In this document: one piece after another, positions 1 to 12,159 of the stretch
Position numbering within the stretch: the first letter of the stretch is position 1
Layout: every line of letters begins with the position of its first letter
From: Hypsibius dujardini
Taxonomy: Eukaryota > Tardigrada > Eutardigrada > Parachela > Hypsibiidae
DNA length: 39,410 bases
Assembly: GCA_001579985.1 (NCBI GenBank)
Contig: LRSR01010890.1
Coordinates: 1-39,410, forward strand
Direction of reading: 5' to 3'
The notes under the pieces: generated by a model
Told to the model about the DNA's origin: nothing
Database searches by the model: none
What the model saw: only the letters and a program-made list of their open reading frames with translations
Translations under genes and position numbers: made by a program

Positions 1-107
1 AATCAAGAAAAGCAGATTTAAATGAATGGCAAGCAGAAAAGTAAATAAATTCAGAGACGAGAGTGATGCCGTCTGCTTGTTAGAAGGAAAGGATGCTGAA
101 AACTTAC

Positions 108-1100
108 GTGCTTAGGTCGACCAATGTCGCGATCTCCCAACTCGACTGACTCGTCAAAGTATTCTTCGCACGTCACGGTGGTGGGATTGAATATCCTCTG
201 CTCCTCCTACAAGGACAGATTGCAAATACTTGAGGACAAGCAATTTCACCACATTGTAATCAGACATTTTCTGCCTGTCTGGTTACATGCATGCTCACCG
301 AAACCAACGGAACATCCGGTTCGGTGGCCAGCGACGGTTCCGTCCCATCAACGGGCCCCTTCGATGCGCTACTGAACAGCCCGTTCAGCGGGTTTTTGGC
401 AAGCTCTTCCCGCAGCGCCTTCTTGTCGTTATCGGTGAGATGCTCAGTCCGCGACCGGGTGACAAATGTAACATTGGATGCGGCGAACACCTTGCAGGCA
501 TGGCCGCTGACTTCTTCCACCTTGTCTGATCGCCAGAGGAAACCACTCCGGGCGCGTTCAAACTGAAACGCAGTGAACACTCAGTAAGTCCTTCAAAGCA
601 CTTCAAGACCTTTCATTTATGCATACTTTGATGCTAGCTGAATCGAGGGAGGTTAACATGACCGGTGTCCGCATGCGCTGCTGGAGAACGGCGTCAGTGG
701 GTATTGCCGATTGTAGCTGCATAAATGCGTCGTCCGAGACATCGGACGGAGGGGCGGCGGATTTCTCTGTCCGCACGATTCGCGCGTCGTGATCGATTTC
801 ATGGAAGGCCATTTCTCCGTTTCGCTCCACGAACATGAGACTGCGCTTGCCTCTGGTCCAGGAATTGTTTTCGAATCCGACTAAGGTGGTGTCCAATCTG
901 ACGTTTGCTCCTTTCTGTTCATAATAAAAATTAAAGAAGAAGACAAACAGATTACGGATCAGAAAGCAGATACACAAACAGGCAGTTAAACATGCCGACT
1001 GGCCGGCAGACTACATGGAGACAGAAGCACGCACATAAACAGACAGACATAGAGATATACACAGAAACAGAGAGGGAAACAGAATGACAGAGACAGACAA

Positions 1101-1179
<79 letters not shown>

Positions 1180-2040
1180 CTCATTTTGCTATGAAACCTA
1201 CCTTATAAATTTTGCAGATATCATAAGGACATAAACGTGCCACAAAAGGTATCCAAGAGGCAAACTCCCATCGCATTTCCACATAAAAATCCGGCACTTC
1301 CCGCAGCTTGCCCAACAGATCAGTATCAAGATCCCGTATCAGAGCTAGTCTTTGAAAGTCGCGATATTGCAAGATTAGCGACAGTAACTCCACATCTCCC
1401 GTGCAGGTCGCCTAAAAAACAAATATCTGCAAGTCCACCCGCAAAAGAAGTACGCATCCTAAGTACATCGGCTTGAGAAGAAGTACCTCATGAACAGCTG
1501 ACCATCCATCGGGTGACCGAACGGAATTCCCGCAAACCGCCCCGTTTTCTAGTAAGACCTGTGCACACTCGAAATAGTCCAAGCACACGGCCAGCAGTAA
1601 AGGCGTCCGACCATGAGGATCGCGCTCTTCCATCAGGTCCTAAACAGAGTACAAAAAAAATACTTTGACGATTGATAACTCAACCAATCAATCGAACAAA
1701 TCAACAGTTCAAATTCAAAGCTACGAGCCACATAGTCCGCAATCAATCAATCGATCAATCAAGTAAAACCAGCGAAATCACTTCGGCACTTAAATCAACG
1801 AATCGACCGCTCGCCCAGATCTTCATAAAAACGTAAACAAACCATCCTCGGATAATTTGAATTTGATCCTCCGCCCAGATTTCCTCGTACCTTATTTTGA
1901 AGATTGATGCATAATCTCCGTAACAGCGATATTTCATTTTTCCAGACGGCTAAATGCAACGGATATCGCTGAAGAATGTCAACCGGATTCCCACCAGCAA
2001 GCAACGCGGTTTCATCTCCTTCACCATGGTCGTCCCCCAT
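108..2040 (-). CDS. ANKRD13: ANKRD13-type ankyrin repeat / ubiquitin-trafficking protein (5' part, runs off window)
   Basis: Family members (ANKRD13A/B/D) bind ubiquitinated, internalised membrane receptors at the plasma membrane and endosomes. Coding exons read on the minus strand: 2040-1891, 1639-1487, 1411-1202, 914-627, 562-299 and 206-108, all phase 0, giving 388 residues. Seen: ankyrin-type segments ([38 protein letters not shown]), then the conserved family core with [55 protein letters not shown] and DRDIGRPKH. These match vertebrate ANKRD13A/B/D in order and spacing. The ATG at 2040 is the first in frame and has a good context (A at -3, G at +4). The last visible exon ends in a consensus donor (GTAAGT, 107-102), so the C-terminal part with the expected ubiquitin-interacting motifs lies outside the window. 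The intron between exons 3 and 4 carries a GACA microsatellite. The gene is head to head with GIT. Family assignment is secure; which paralogue is not. Confidence 0.93.
1085..1180. repeat. (GACA)n microsatellite in ANKRD13 intron 3
   Basis: About 95 bp of near-perfect GACA repeats interrupted by a few ACAA units. It lies wholly inside the 915-1201 intron. Open frames across it encode only Ser-Val-Cys-Leu repeats and are artefacts. Confidence 0.95.
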
Positions 2041-2888
2041 TTTCTCTACCCAGATACAACAGCTGCGTGACAATAAGCCTGCGCAACAAAAGGAGACCGT
2101 CTGGTCGCTCGGTTTTGCAGATGACGAAAAACGAGTTCAGAAAAAAGCGTTGGAGACTTATTATGCGAGGTAATTGTAATCGGTGGTAGGTTTCATTCAT
2201 CGATTTTCTTCTAACAATAAGCAATAAAAGTTCGGCAATTCTTGGGGAAAGCCATTACGGATTGCAGGAAATAACAACGACCCGAGGGGGCAAGAGCGCA
2301 ATGACGGAAGGATTTTTATTCCCTGAGGCCTTTGGCATGGGGACCGCTACGACAAGTACAATCTCCATTGTGATTCTGCTGGAAGTGGAGATCACGCAGT
2401 GGAGTTGGACGCGAGAGTGAGAGAGGTCAACTGACAAAGACAACTAGTGCTGACTGATTGGAGGAAAATCAATTACACCGACAGGACTAGTAGAAACAGT
2501 TTATTTAATTTCGGCACTCTCCTCTAAGGTGGTCAACGGAATTGCTTAGGCGCGGCACAATGAGTCAGCCACATGCGAACCACTTGGTTTCTATTGACGA
2601 TGCCCGAACTCGTTAATCACTTGCAAGCTCACAAGAATTTCGTAGACTCTTTTACGCATTTGGAATTAATTTTATTCTCCTAGTTGAATTGTATATCATG
2701 CCCCGGAGGGTAAGAATAATATTACTAGACGACGGAATCGTCGGATCAGTTGTCACTCATCAAGGACGAGAACGATATTCGGACTACGAATTTTGTTTTC
2801 GTATTTTATTCTGCTGAAGAAATTCCCGTTTTTGCTTTCGCTCGCAACAGCATTCGGCGCGGCGCCATCCTCCCCCCGAGAGAAAAAA
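2041..2888. promoter_or_regulatory. Shared spacer between divergent ANKRD13 and GIT genes
   Basis: 848 bp separate the two start codons, which point away from each other, so the promoters and 5' untranslated regions of both genes must lie here or overlap it. I see no TATA box near either start and no conserved reading frame. A bidirectional promoter is inferred from layout only. Confidence 0.5.
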
Positions 2889-5800
2889 ATGAATACTCCA
2901 CTGAAATCGAATATGAATCGCGGCAGCCAAATCTGCGCGGACTGCTCGGCACCAGGTGAAGAAATTATTTTCTGTGAGATTGTCAAAAACGTGTCCGACA
3001 CTTTTCTCATCCTCTTCCTCATCTTCTTCCTCTTCTTCCGGCAGACGCACCCTGGGCATCCCTCAACCGTGGCGTCCTGATCTGCGATGAATGCTGCAGT
3101 GTGCATAGGATTCTGGGCCGTCACATCTCTCAAGTGAAGAGTCTGAAGAAATCTCCTTGGGCGCCGTCACAGTTAACGGTAAAGTCCCTTTCTCTTCCTC
3201 TCCCTCTCTCTTCCTCTCCCTTTCTCTTCCTCTCTCTATCCCTTCATATTTACTATTCGTTTTTAGGTGGTTTTCGTATTTTAACTGTCCTCTTTCGAAC
3301 AGATGGTGACGTTGCTGTATGCCAAGGGTGCGAATCTCTTGTGGGAGCATGCGTTGGTTCATCCAGCGAGCAACTCTCCGGGAGTGCTCTCACTCGGTAA
3401 AGTGAACCGTCGAAAGCCCGCACCGAAGGATCCAATCCATCCGAATAAGTCGGAATATATAAGGGCAAAGTATCAGCTTCAGTCGTTTGTGCACCGGCCG
3501 GCGAAGGATGAACCGCAGTGCTCGTACGCCGATCTTAGTCAGGTTGGTTATTTGTACATCGAGTTCTTTCGGTTGATTGGTGGATTGAGCTATTTCAGTG
3601 ATCGGTTGATTGATGAATCAATTGATTGATGGTTTGGTTGATTGATGGATCGGTTGATTGATGGATCGATTGATTGGTGAATCGGTTGATTGGCGGATTG
3701 GTTGATTGGTGGATTGAGCTATTTGACTCATCGGTTTATAGGTGGATCGGTTGATTGGTGAATCGGTTGATTGGTGGATTGAGCTATTTGAGTGATCGGT
3801 TTCGCGCGTTTAGTTTGGGTTGTTTTGATCTGCCGTCGATTGATTAGATGATTCACGGTCGAATTTCGGAAATGAACTTCAGTTCTCATTGTTCGGCTTA
3901 ATGAATGTAGCAACTCCATTCGTCGGTGAGGACAAGCAATGTCGAGATCTCTTTACGACTTTTATGCCTGGGCGCAGACCCAAACTACTGGCACCCCGAA
4001 AAGGGCAACCGTCCGCTCCACGTGGCCGCCCGGGCCGGCCAATGGTCGCAAGTGGAGCTGCTTGTGGTTTACGCTGCGGATCCCGGCACACCCGATATCG
4101 CCGGTAAAACACCGGCGGACCACGCCCGCAGTGCGGGATTTCCGGAAATGGCTGATCGGCTGATGGAATGTCAGTACGAACTGACCGACCGGTTGGCTTA
4201 CTTTTTGTGCCAACGCAAGCCGGATCACGCCGTCGGGCAGCATTTCATCATACCGGAACTGACCATGGAGCGGTCGCAGAACTTCAACCAGCTGGCCAAG
4301 TCTGCCAGGAGGAACGTCCAGGCGTTGAATAATGCGCTGTTTGAAAGCCTCGCGATGGATGTGTACGATGAAGTGGACCGACAGGAAACCGATAACAGTA
4401 AGCTTCAAGACCAACCCGCCCCGCTTGAGTTTGCTCTGAAATGCGGCAAATGTGAAAAATGAGTTAAAATCGCAATGGATTGCAGACCGCAATCGTAATT
4501 TGGAATTTCGACCCAGTTTGACGTTGAGTTAAAATCGCAATGGATTGCAGACCGCAATCGTAATTTGGAATTTTGACACAGTTTGACGATGATTACGAAT
4601 TACACTTGGTTGTAATTTACTTGTCGAATGGGATGTGTGGAAATCACATTACGAAAGGACAGATCACTGTAGTTGTAATTTGCCGAATGCTGAGAAGTGG
4701 CGATGGTTTGCTAAAATTTTGCAAGATCGACGTAATATGAACTGGGATAGTACTTTTTTCATGAAGATAAGTGTGTGTGTTAATGAGAATCGGCGGACCG
4801 GCCAGAACCTTGAAGCACAACCCAGTCAGCCGAGCACAGAATGGTGCCGGAAATCTGAAACTTGATTGATTTTCTTACGGATTCCTTTCTTCCAGTTTGG
4901 CAGGCAGGTCAGGGACCGACCATCACCTCCGACCGCCACATCACAGCCTTCCTTCCAGTGAATCCCAGACTGTCCGCAGTCCATAATCAAGCACGACAAA
5001 AACTCGCCCGTCTCCACCCGGGTGAATTCCACGCATTAGTGGTCGATGTCCTCGCGGAAGTGCGTCGCCGGCAGACCGGTCTCGAGAGGAGCCCAACACT
5101 GGATGTGATTCCGTCCAATGCGTCATCGACAGTGCGATCGGCTAGTGTGACGGAAAGCACAACGGTTGAGGAACAGCAATCATCCACGCGGGAGAATAGC
5201 GGTGTCTCCGTTGCCGCAGACGCTGAGGACGACCGTGAGCCGTTGTACGACGCCGTGGCCGTGGAGGACGACTATGTCGACGCGAAGGATGACGGTGTGT
5301 TTGGAGGTAACAAGAAGACCGCGGAAGGGCATGTTGTCAATGGGAACGCAAAAGCCGTCGCAACGGGACCTGTCGCACCCCCTCGACGAAATCGATGTGT
5401 CTGCCAGAGTGACGACTCGAAAGTGCCGCTGGATCAGCCGTGTCCGGCGTGTGATTCGGTCGTCACTGCGGCGCAGTATTTCGAAATGAAGCGCGCTCTG
5501 AAGGAGGCTGTGGAGCGAGAGGCGAGGCTTACTTCCACGGTGTATGCGATGAAGGACGATCTAAACAGACTTTTTACTCAGGTATGATACAAATCTTTAA
5601 AACGCGGTGTGAATATGTACATCTTTCAAGAATCGAATTTCTATCGTTTATAAACGTCGGTCGACTTGAATAATTGCTGTTTCCCAGGTTGGTACTTTGC
5701 TCCATCCGACTTCCAGCCATCCCCCATCGACTGGGGCGTTGTCTCCGTCCTCTGCCAGACAGGCGCAGATAGTGTCTGTAGAGCCGGTGTTTGCCAAGTC

Positions 5801-6534
5801 AATACGCGACGATTCGGGTATCCAGGAAGGACAGGATGAGCCGCAGTCTGGCTCGAATGGGTATATTGCGATTGATCGATTGATTGATTGAGTGAGTGTA
5901 CGTGTGCGTTATTTCTCATCACTTTCGACATTGGTTTCAGAAATTACGTGGATCGAGGTGAGCATTCACAGACTGATGGTGTCAGTTTCCCGTCGCACGA
6001 ACTGCTTGAACGGAAAACCGGCGTGATCACGCAGTCGATACATAGTCTGAAGAAAGCGGCGGAAGATTTTGACACGAGCACGCTCAAGTCCTGTACCGGC
6101 AAAATTGAGGACAGTGTCCAGGATTTGGTTGATTTATTTCAGCCCTTCCAAGTGAGTTTCACCCGTAAATTGATCAAGCAGTGTGAGAATCAGCGCACCA
6201 GTTTGTGTCTTGATTAGGGTTCTGTCCACTACGAACCATGTGACCATGTGTGAGTCTCCTTTTGCAGTTTAACTTCCCGGTTACGCTGGGAGAAGCGCTG
6301 GCCGATCTGAAGCAGACCGCTGAAAAGTTGTCCGCCGACTGTCACGCGTACGTCAGCAGGCTGCCTCCGTCGCCGGAAAGAGCCAGTCGTGCAGCCCTCT
6401 TGTCCAAAGACACGGAGCAGGAACGCGCTCAGGCCACACAAATGGTCATCGACGACGCGTACAGCATTGTTTCGTCCCTGAAATGCGTCCTGGTAATGCA
6501 TGCAGCGCAGCTGAGCCGACAACAGTCTTCTTGA
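2889..6534 (+). CDS. Git: GIT-family ArfGAP (G-protein-coupled receptor kinase interactor), complete
   Basis: GIT proteins stimulate GTP hydrolysis on Arf6 and scaffold PIX and paxillin at focal adhesions and synapses. Exons: 2889-2955, 3045-3178, 3303-3542, 3911-4397, 4896-5581, 5688-5860, 5941-6151, 6268-6534; phases agree and give 754 residues (human GIT1 761). Seen: an ArfGAP zinc finger with Cys16, Cys19, Cys36 and Cys39 and the catalytic arginine at Arg44 (CSVHRILGRH); ankyrin repeats about 148-240 (HPEKGNRPLHVAARAGQ, LLVVYAADPGTPD); the GIT signature CQYELTDRLAYFLCQRKPDH; Spa2-homology repeats about 320-380 (FLPVNPRLSAVHNQARQKLA); an acidic linker; a coiled coil about 500-538 (AAQYFEMKRALKEAVEREA); and a C-terminal four-helix paxillin-binding (FAT-like) domain about 630-750. 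A second in-frame ATG at 2913 could also start the protein. Intron 3 is a GATT-rich repeat; intron 4 holds a 65 bp tandem duplication. Confidence 0.96.
3580..3890. repeat. Degenerate GATT/GATCGGTT tandem repeat in GIT intron 3
   Basis: The intron between 3543 and 3910 is largely imperfect iterations of a TTGATTGGTGGATCGG-like unit, most regular from about 3585 to 3800. No conserved frame. Confidence 0.85.
4461..4590. repeat. 65 bp tandem duplication in GIT intron 4
   Basis: Two adjacent copies, 4461-4525 and 4526-4590, both begin GAGTTAAAATCGCAATGG and differ at a few positions near their 3' ends. They lie in the 4398-4895 intron, and the rest of that intron shows nothing recognisable. Confidence 0.85.
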
Positions 6535-7483
6535 CCTCGTCACGCTTAAATCTTTAGCCTTTTTGTGTGTGATTCTGATCTTTCTGTCTCCTCTGCGTCT
6601 TAATTTTTATATCTTTTTTATATATATAATTTAAACCTTTTCTTGCCATGAAGTGGTTCTTCAGTAACAATATTGGACTTGCCTAGTTCGCCGCATGAAA
6701 TACCAGACAAAACGGACAAAATTAAACCATCAACAGGCATAATGATAAAATTATTATACGTGACATGTAGACGATACCAAGCAAACGCGGCGGGTTGAAT
6801 CGCTACATGGGTTGAATCGGTCGGGTGGCGGAGGGCGCCACAAGTGTAAATTGTACAACAACGGCGTGTCTGAAGCTGAACACGAGTGTTCTTTACAATT
6901 TACACTTGTGGCGCCCTCTGCCACTCAAGTGATGTGGAATGGGCTGACAATACTGCCCACGGCATGGTTGCTTCTCGATTCCTGAACCGGAGGAGAATCC
7001 GAATTACGAGTCTTCCAGCTTTACGCGGTCTGCCACTTCAAAGTTCGACACATTCCGTATCTCCATACATTTTTTATAACATCTTTCCATCTATGGACAC
7101 TGGATTCTCAAGGACAATCCGCTGTGCCATCCTTCTCCGTGGCACAAAACGAACACCCCGCATCACACATACCCGCCACCGTATCGCCAACCACAAAATC
7201 CCCGCCACGACGGACACAGCGAGAAAAAGACGATGACGGGTCATCACACACACACCCGTCGTCCTCGTCGTCGTCGTCGTTGTCCTCGCAAAAAAGGAAC
7301 GCCGCATACCAACTCCTCCCCGCAGCAAAAGTCAGTCAGAGAAAACACAGAAGGTAGCCGTTAAATGTTTAGAAACGACCTCAAAGACAACCCCACCAAG
7401 CCACTGTGGGTGTGTGGGGGGCGGGGGGTGAGTGGGAAGAAAAGGCAAAAATACACATTCATCCGATCGTGGAAGCGCGGCGC
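6535..7483. other. Spacer between convergent GIT and ataxin-2 3' ends
   Basis: 949 bp between the two stop codons, expected to hold both 3' untranslated regions. It contains an eroded inverted-repeat element (from 6777) and a short GTC-rich stretch near 7256-7283. I found no coding exon and no clear AATAAA signal close to either stop. Confidence 0.6.
6777..6935. mobile_element. MITE-like inverted-repeat element, family 1, right end eroded
   Basis: The left arm (6777-6871) closely matches the left arm of the intact copy at 18796-18983, including GGGTTGAATC, CTACATGGGTTGAATC and GTCGGGTGGCGGAGGGCGCC. The right arm, about 6895-6930, is the reverse complement of 6829-6865 (TTTACAATTTACACTTGTGG). 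A TA dinucleotide precedes the left end. The right terminus is degraded, so that boundary is approximate. Confidence 0.75.
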
Positions 7484-7690
7484 TCAGTTTCCATTTCCAG
7501 GCGGCCTCAAATGCTGCTGTTGCTGCTGCTGCTGCTGATGGTGCTGCATGAAGGCAGCTGGGTTGTGGTTGCCGTTCTGCGGTTGAAGTTGCTGCTGCTG
7601 CTGCTGGTGTTGTTGTTGCTGTTGCTGATGGTGCTGTTGCATGAACGCCTGCGCCTGCTGTATGTTCATTCCATACGGCATCGGTACCAT
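7484..7690 (-). other. Glutamine-rich C-terminal exon of ataxin-2
   Basis: Terminal 68 codons with Gln/His runs encoded by mixed CAG and CAA codons, starting MVPMPYGMNIQQAQAFMQQ and ending in TGA. Reverse-strand Leu-rich open frames here are shadows of the CAG tract. Confidence 0.85.
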
Positions 7691-10600
7691 CTATCGGGGG
7701 GAATGAAATAAAAAAAACCGTCTGAGTAGACGTAAAACTGTCGCAGCAAACTAGAACATACCTGGCCCATTTGTGGATGCGCCATCCCCATGGCGGTATA
7801 CTGGTTCCCGGGGACATACATCATCCCCTGCGGACTGCTGGCAGCCTGGTAAGGACCGCCCGGAGGGACGTTGCCTGCCCACAAGAGCTGGCCGGGCGGT
7901 ACACCAGGCCCCAACATCTGAGGCACAAAGGCGGGCGGCATTATGGGATCTGCAAAACGGAGAGGATGAGATTCAGCACGGGTAAAAAAAACATGAAGCT
8001 ATCCTTATATCAGAACTGCAGCCGCATGAGCGTTCTCTGCAAAACTTCACAGCCATCCCATTCAGAACATGCTCACATTCGGGCTGTCCTGGCATCATCG
8101 GCGGCTGCATGTAGCCCTGTTGCGGCGGCGGCGCCTGAGCGTACATCATCGGCTGAGCCTGGGGGTTCATCGGATAAATCTACATGAGGTAATAACAAGG
8201 CGCAGTTCAAGCGTAATACCAAACAGGCAGCAGTGCAGGGTGGATTTCACACTCGTCGTATTACCTGAGTCTGAGAGCCATAAGGAGGCACCTGTCCCCT
8301 TGGCATATTCGGCATAATCACAGGAGAGCTTGGAGAAAAGTTGGGATGAGCGGGTTGCTGCTGCTGAAGTTGCTGCTGCTGGTACATCTGCTGCTGTTGA
8401 AAAGCGTAATTCGGAAACGCCGGAGGCATAGGCACAGACATGAATCCCTGCGGAGGGAATTCAGGACGCTGGACAACTGCAAGGGAAAGAACATACCGAA
8501 TGCATTAGACCGGGGTCGAATAAACTGAACATCTCTAACGAAAAACGGAACAGATAAGAAGAAGCGGTAACAGACAAGCAAATACCGCTTACCGGCGGCA
8601 GACGGGCTGAGGGACTGATTCTGCTGATGCTGATGATGCTGCATTTGTAGCTGCTGCTGCTGATGCTGCTGCTGCTGCTGTTGGTGGTGTTGCATCGGCT
8701 GCTGGTGCTGCATCTGCGGCTGGTGAAAGTGAGGCGGGGCAGGACCACTGGATGGCGGAAAACTAGCAGTGCGCTGAATATTCGGCCCTCTGAACGGCTC
8801 GACACTGGCATGATCCAGCGCGGGACTGACTGACTCCTGAGACTGATTAGGTCTCTGCAACATCTGCAACATGATAACCGTACGGTCACGGCAAAATTTG
8901 AGGCCGATGATAGCGTGCAAGGAAGTGCCGAAAAACAGAACTGTTGGCTCGACGACCAGACAGCCATAACACAGAACACCCAGACAGACATATAGACGAT
9001 TCACGCATAGAGCGATGGAGACAAACTGGCATCCTTACCGGAGTGAACTCTTTGGCTTCTGGATTCAACTTCGACAGCTTTGGTCTGGAAGAAAAAGCAA
9101 AATACATACTCTGACTTTGCCCAAAACACCAATTCAGAAGAACATTTGCCTCACCCGCTCTCAATACGCTCCTCAGATCTGGCGCCCGAGCCGGTGTCCA
9201 CTGACTGTGGCCTGGGTGAAGCCTTAGTCGCACGACCATCGGGATCCGTCAGGGTGGGCGAGGACTCTTTGCTGCGATTGTTCCGATACTGCCCATCAAC
9301 GCGCTGATGCTGCTGCTGCTGCTGCTGCTGGGGTGGTCTATTATCCCGATTGTAATGCTGCCCGCCACCGTTGCCGCCTCCCTGGATGTTCTGTTTGGGG
9401 AAATCGTTAGGATTGGGGCGACTCTGACGCGAGTTATCGTGACCGCCTTGAAAGCCGCCCAGCCGCTGTTGTTGGTCTACAACACAAACAAAGAGCGAAC
9501 AATTAATCCCCGTTACATCGAAATCACATAAAAAATCAAATGAATCACCACACACGTGCAATCAATACGCATACCATGAAGCAGAAGGTAAACAGCTGAT
9601 AAGACTATATCGTACGTACTATGATAAGTGACGGTATGCTGGACGACAGGTTGATTGGGAGAAATGTTCCGCGTCTGGGGCTGTTGCTGGGGCTGGCTTC
9701 CTTCCGCCCGGATATGCGGCGGCTTCGACCAGGCATTAACGTCGGGAGGCTGGCGAGCCGAAGACGGCTGTTGCTCCTGTCGCGCGGGAGGCGACGAATG
9801 CGGCTGAACCGGTGTCGTACTGGCTTCAATTTCCGGGCTAGGTCGGCCCAAGGTCTGCGCGCTGCCACTACCCTGGTTGTTCAACTGATCGCCGCGAGAA
9901 CTCCGTTCGCTGCCCGAGCGCTCACTAGGAGGTCGCTTCGGTTCTTGACTCGCTTGCTTCTGATACGGCGGCTTGAAAGCACCGACGCCGCCACGTGCAG
10001 AAGTGGGCTCACTAGCCGGTCCCGGCTTCCTCGAGGTCGTGTCGTGACCCGGAGTCAGCTTCTTGTAATCTTGCTTGAAAGACTGGACATTAGGAGCAGG
10101 CTGGGGGACGTTGGGGGACGGGGCGACCGCGGTGGGGGCTGTCGGCCCGGCAGCGGGAGCAAACACGGGCGGTGAAGGCTGTCTAGTGGCGCCTCCACCA
10201 CTAGGACTGATCGGTAGACCCGGCGGATTCGGCAACAGCGGCGCACGAGCGTTTGACTGTTGCTGCTGCGAGACGGGCGGGGAAGAGCGATCTTGCGAGT
10301 CACGCTTCCAATTGTTGGGGGAATGGCCACCGTCGCGGTAACCGGCTCCACGGACGTCCTGGTTGGAGGGACCGCCGCCGCCGCCGCCGCTTCCGCTAGA
10401 CGTGTTACGTTGAAGGTTTCGGTGATTATCCCGATAGGGCAGCTGCTGGGAATTGTTGGGTCTCGGAGGGTTGGACGAACGGCGTTGGTCGCCACCACCG
10501 CCAGCAGCACGGTTCAGCTGCTGTTCCGGTGTGTGCTGGGGAGTCCGGTTGGCCGGATTACGCCAGTCGCCATTCAACGCAGCCTTGCTCGAACTCGAAT

Positions 10601-12124
10601 ATCTAAGATTAAAAAAGAGAGTACAATGTAGTCTTGTGACAGTCAAGAGAAATTACGCAGCTAATAAAAAATTTCCACGCATCGGAACGAACTCTTCGGG
10701 ACTACTGATCAACAAACCAGTTTTACAAGTGCAATGAGCAATCAGTGAACAAGCTACCAGCCCAAAGAATGGCACAAAGCCACGAGACAATCAGCAGTCA
10801 ATCGTCCATCTCTCCAACGGAGCGCGAATAACTTACCGAGCATCCTGCGGTCCGGTCACAGCACTGAATTTCGTCTCCTCATCCTCAAAGTCTTCGGTGT
10901 CACTGCCTGCGCGCCGACCGTTGGCGCCACTCTTCTGATTGATTTCATTCGCAATGCGTTCAGCGTTTCGTTCCATCTGTCGATACTCGGGAGTGTTCTG
11001 CTTCTCCAACTGAATCCTGCAAGAAGACATTGCTTGCATTGAGTGATTTGATCATTAGTGCTTGACTGCTAGATTGATTGATTTGACCATAAGTGGTTGA
11101 CGGCTCGACTGATTGATTGATCTGACCATACGTGGTCGACTGCTTGATTGATTGATTGCTTTGACCATACGTGGTTGACTGCTTGATTGATTGAGCGACA
11201 TCTCCCCTGTCCAAAAGACTTACGTATACTGCGACAGATCAGACTTGAAGTCAGATTTCTTGAAATTCCGGTCATGATTCTTGAACATAGCTTGGGGACT
11301 CCAGTTGGTGCTCAGCTATTAGAAACGGAATATGAATTACATTACACAATCCCATGGAATGGTGCAGAAAAAAAAGTTGCGACATACATCTCCGAGACCA
11401 GCAGCAGCATGGACATTGCTGACCACATCCGGATCGCTCTCCCAAGGGGTCAGTTCCGCTTGCCGCTGTTCGGACGGTCGACGTCCCACTAGGGCTGCCA
11501 GTTCCGCATCCGTGACAATACGATCCACTACGGAGGATGAGGAAAATGACGAGATTAACAACCAAACGTGCCCCCGATTCGGGAGGGCAAAGATCTAGGA
11601 TATCTAATCAGTCTATCAAATCTAATGGGCAAGTTATCTCACCTTTTGGTGTCACTGTTACATCGCCGGTCTGTGTCTTTGTGGCAGGTACACAACGAGA
11701 GGAATTCACATCCATCATGGTGACTGCCACCGTGTCTTTCTTCTCAAACACCGTGAAGCCGCTATTGGGGGCAGTGTGAGTAGCTTCCCGGACATCGGTG
11801 GCACCTTGCAGCATCACGTCACCCTGTAAGGAAAAGTCAAAAAATGGGCATTCCAAGCATATAAGGTGGAAAGTAAGTAATCGCCTGCACGTCACACAAT
11901 TGTGAGCAGACGATTAAACAGACCATCAGAGGAGATGAAGCCAACCCTAAATTGGACATTTCAACAAAACTATCAAATAGAATCCACCAAAACTTTATTG
12001 ACTGCTTGATTGATATTCGTCCCTCGTGTGATAGCGAGAGAAAAAGGTCGAAAAATCCCCAAAATGACCAGCCCAAAAATAAACTCTTCGACACACAGAC
12101 AGACACACAGACACACAGACAGAC

Positions 12125-12159
<35 letters not shown>

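Noticed and set aside
952-1180. Overlapping frames rich in Ser-Val-Cys-Leu on the minus strand
   Set aside because: They are pure translation of the GACA microsatellite; the same artefact recurs at 11837-12283, 14420-14656 and 15638-15999.
2753-3133. Minus-strand frame of 126 codons across GIT exons 1-2
   Set aside because: It is antisense to the GIT ArfGAP exons, and its Arg/Glu/Lys-rich part comes from an intronic pyrimidine tract.
3962-4492. Minus-strand frame of 176 codons
   Set aside because: Shadow of GIT exon 4, whose plus-strand product aligns to the family over its full length.
7332-7817. Minus-strand Ala/Thr-rich frame and plus-strand Leu-rich frame at the ataxin-2 3' end
   Set aside because: Both are out-of-frame readings of the CAG tract in the terminal ataxin-2 exon.
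9621-10175. Plus-strand Arg/Leu-rich frame of 184 codons
   Set aside because: Antisense to the large ataxin-2 exon 8; biased composition and no family resemblance.
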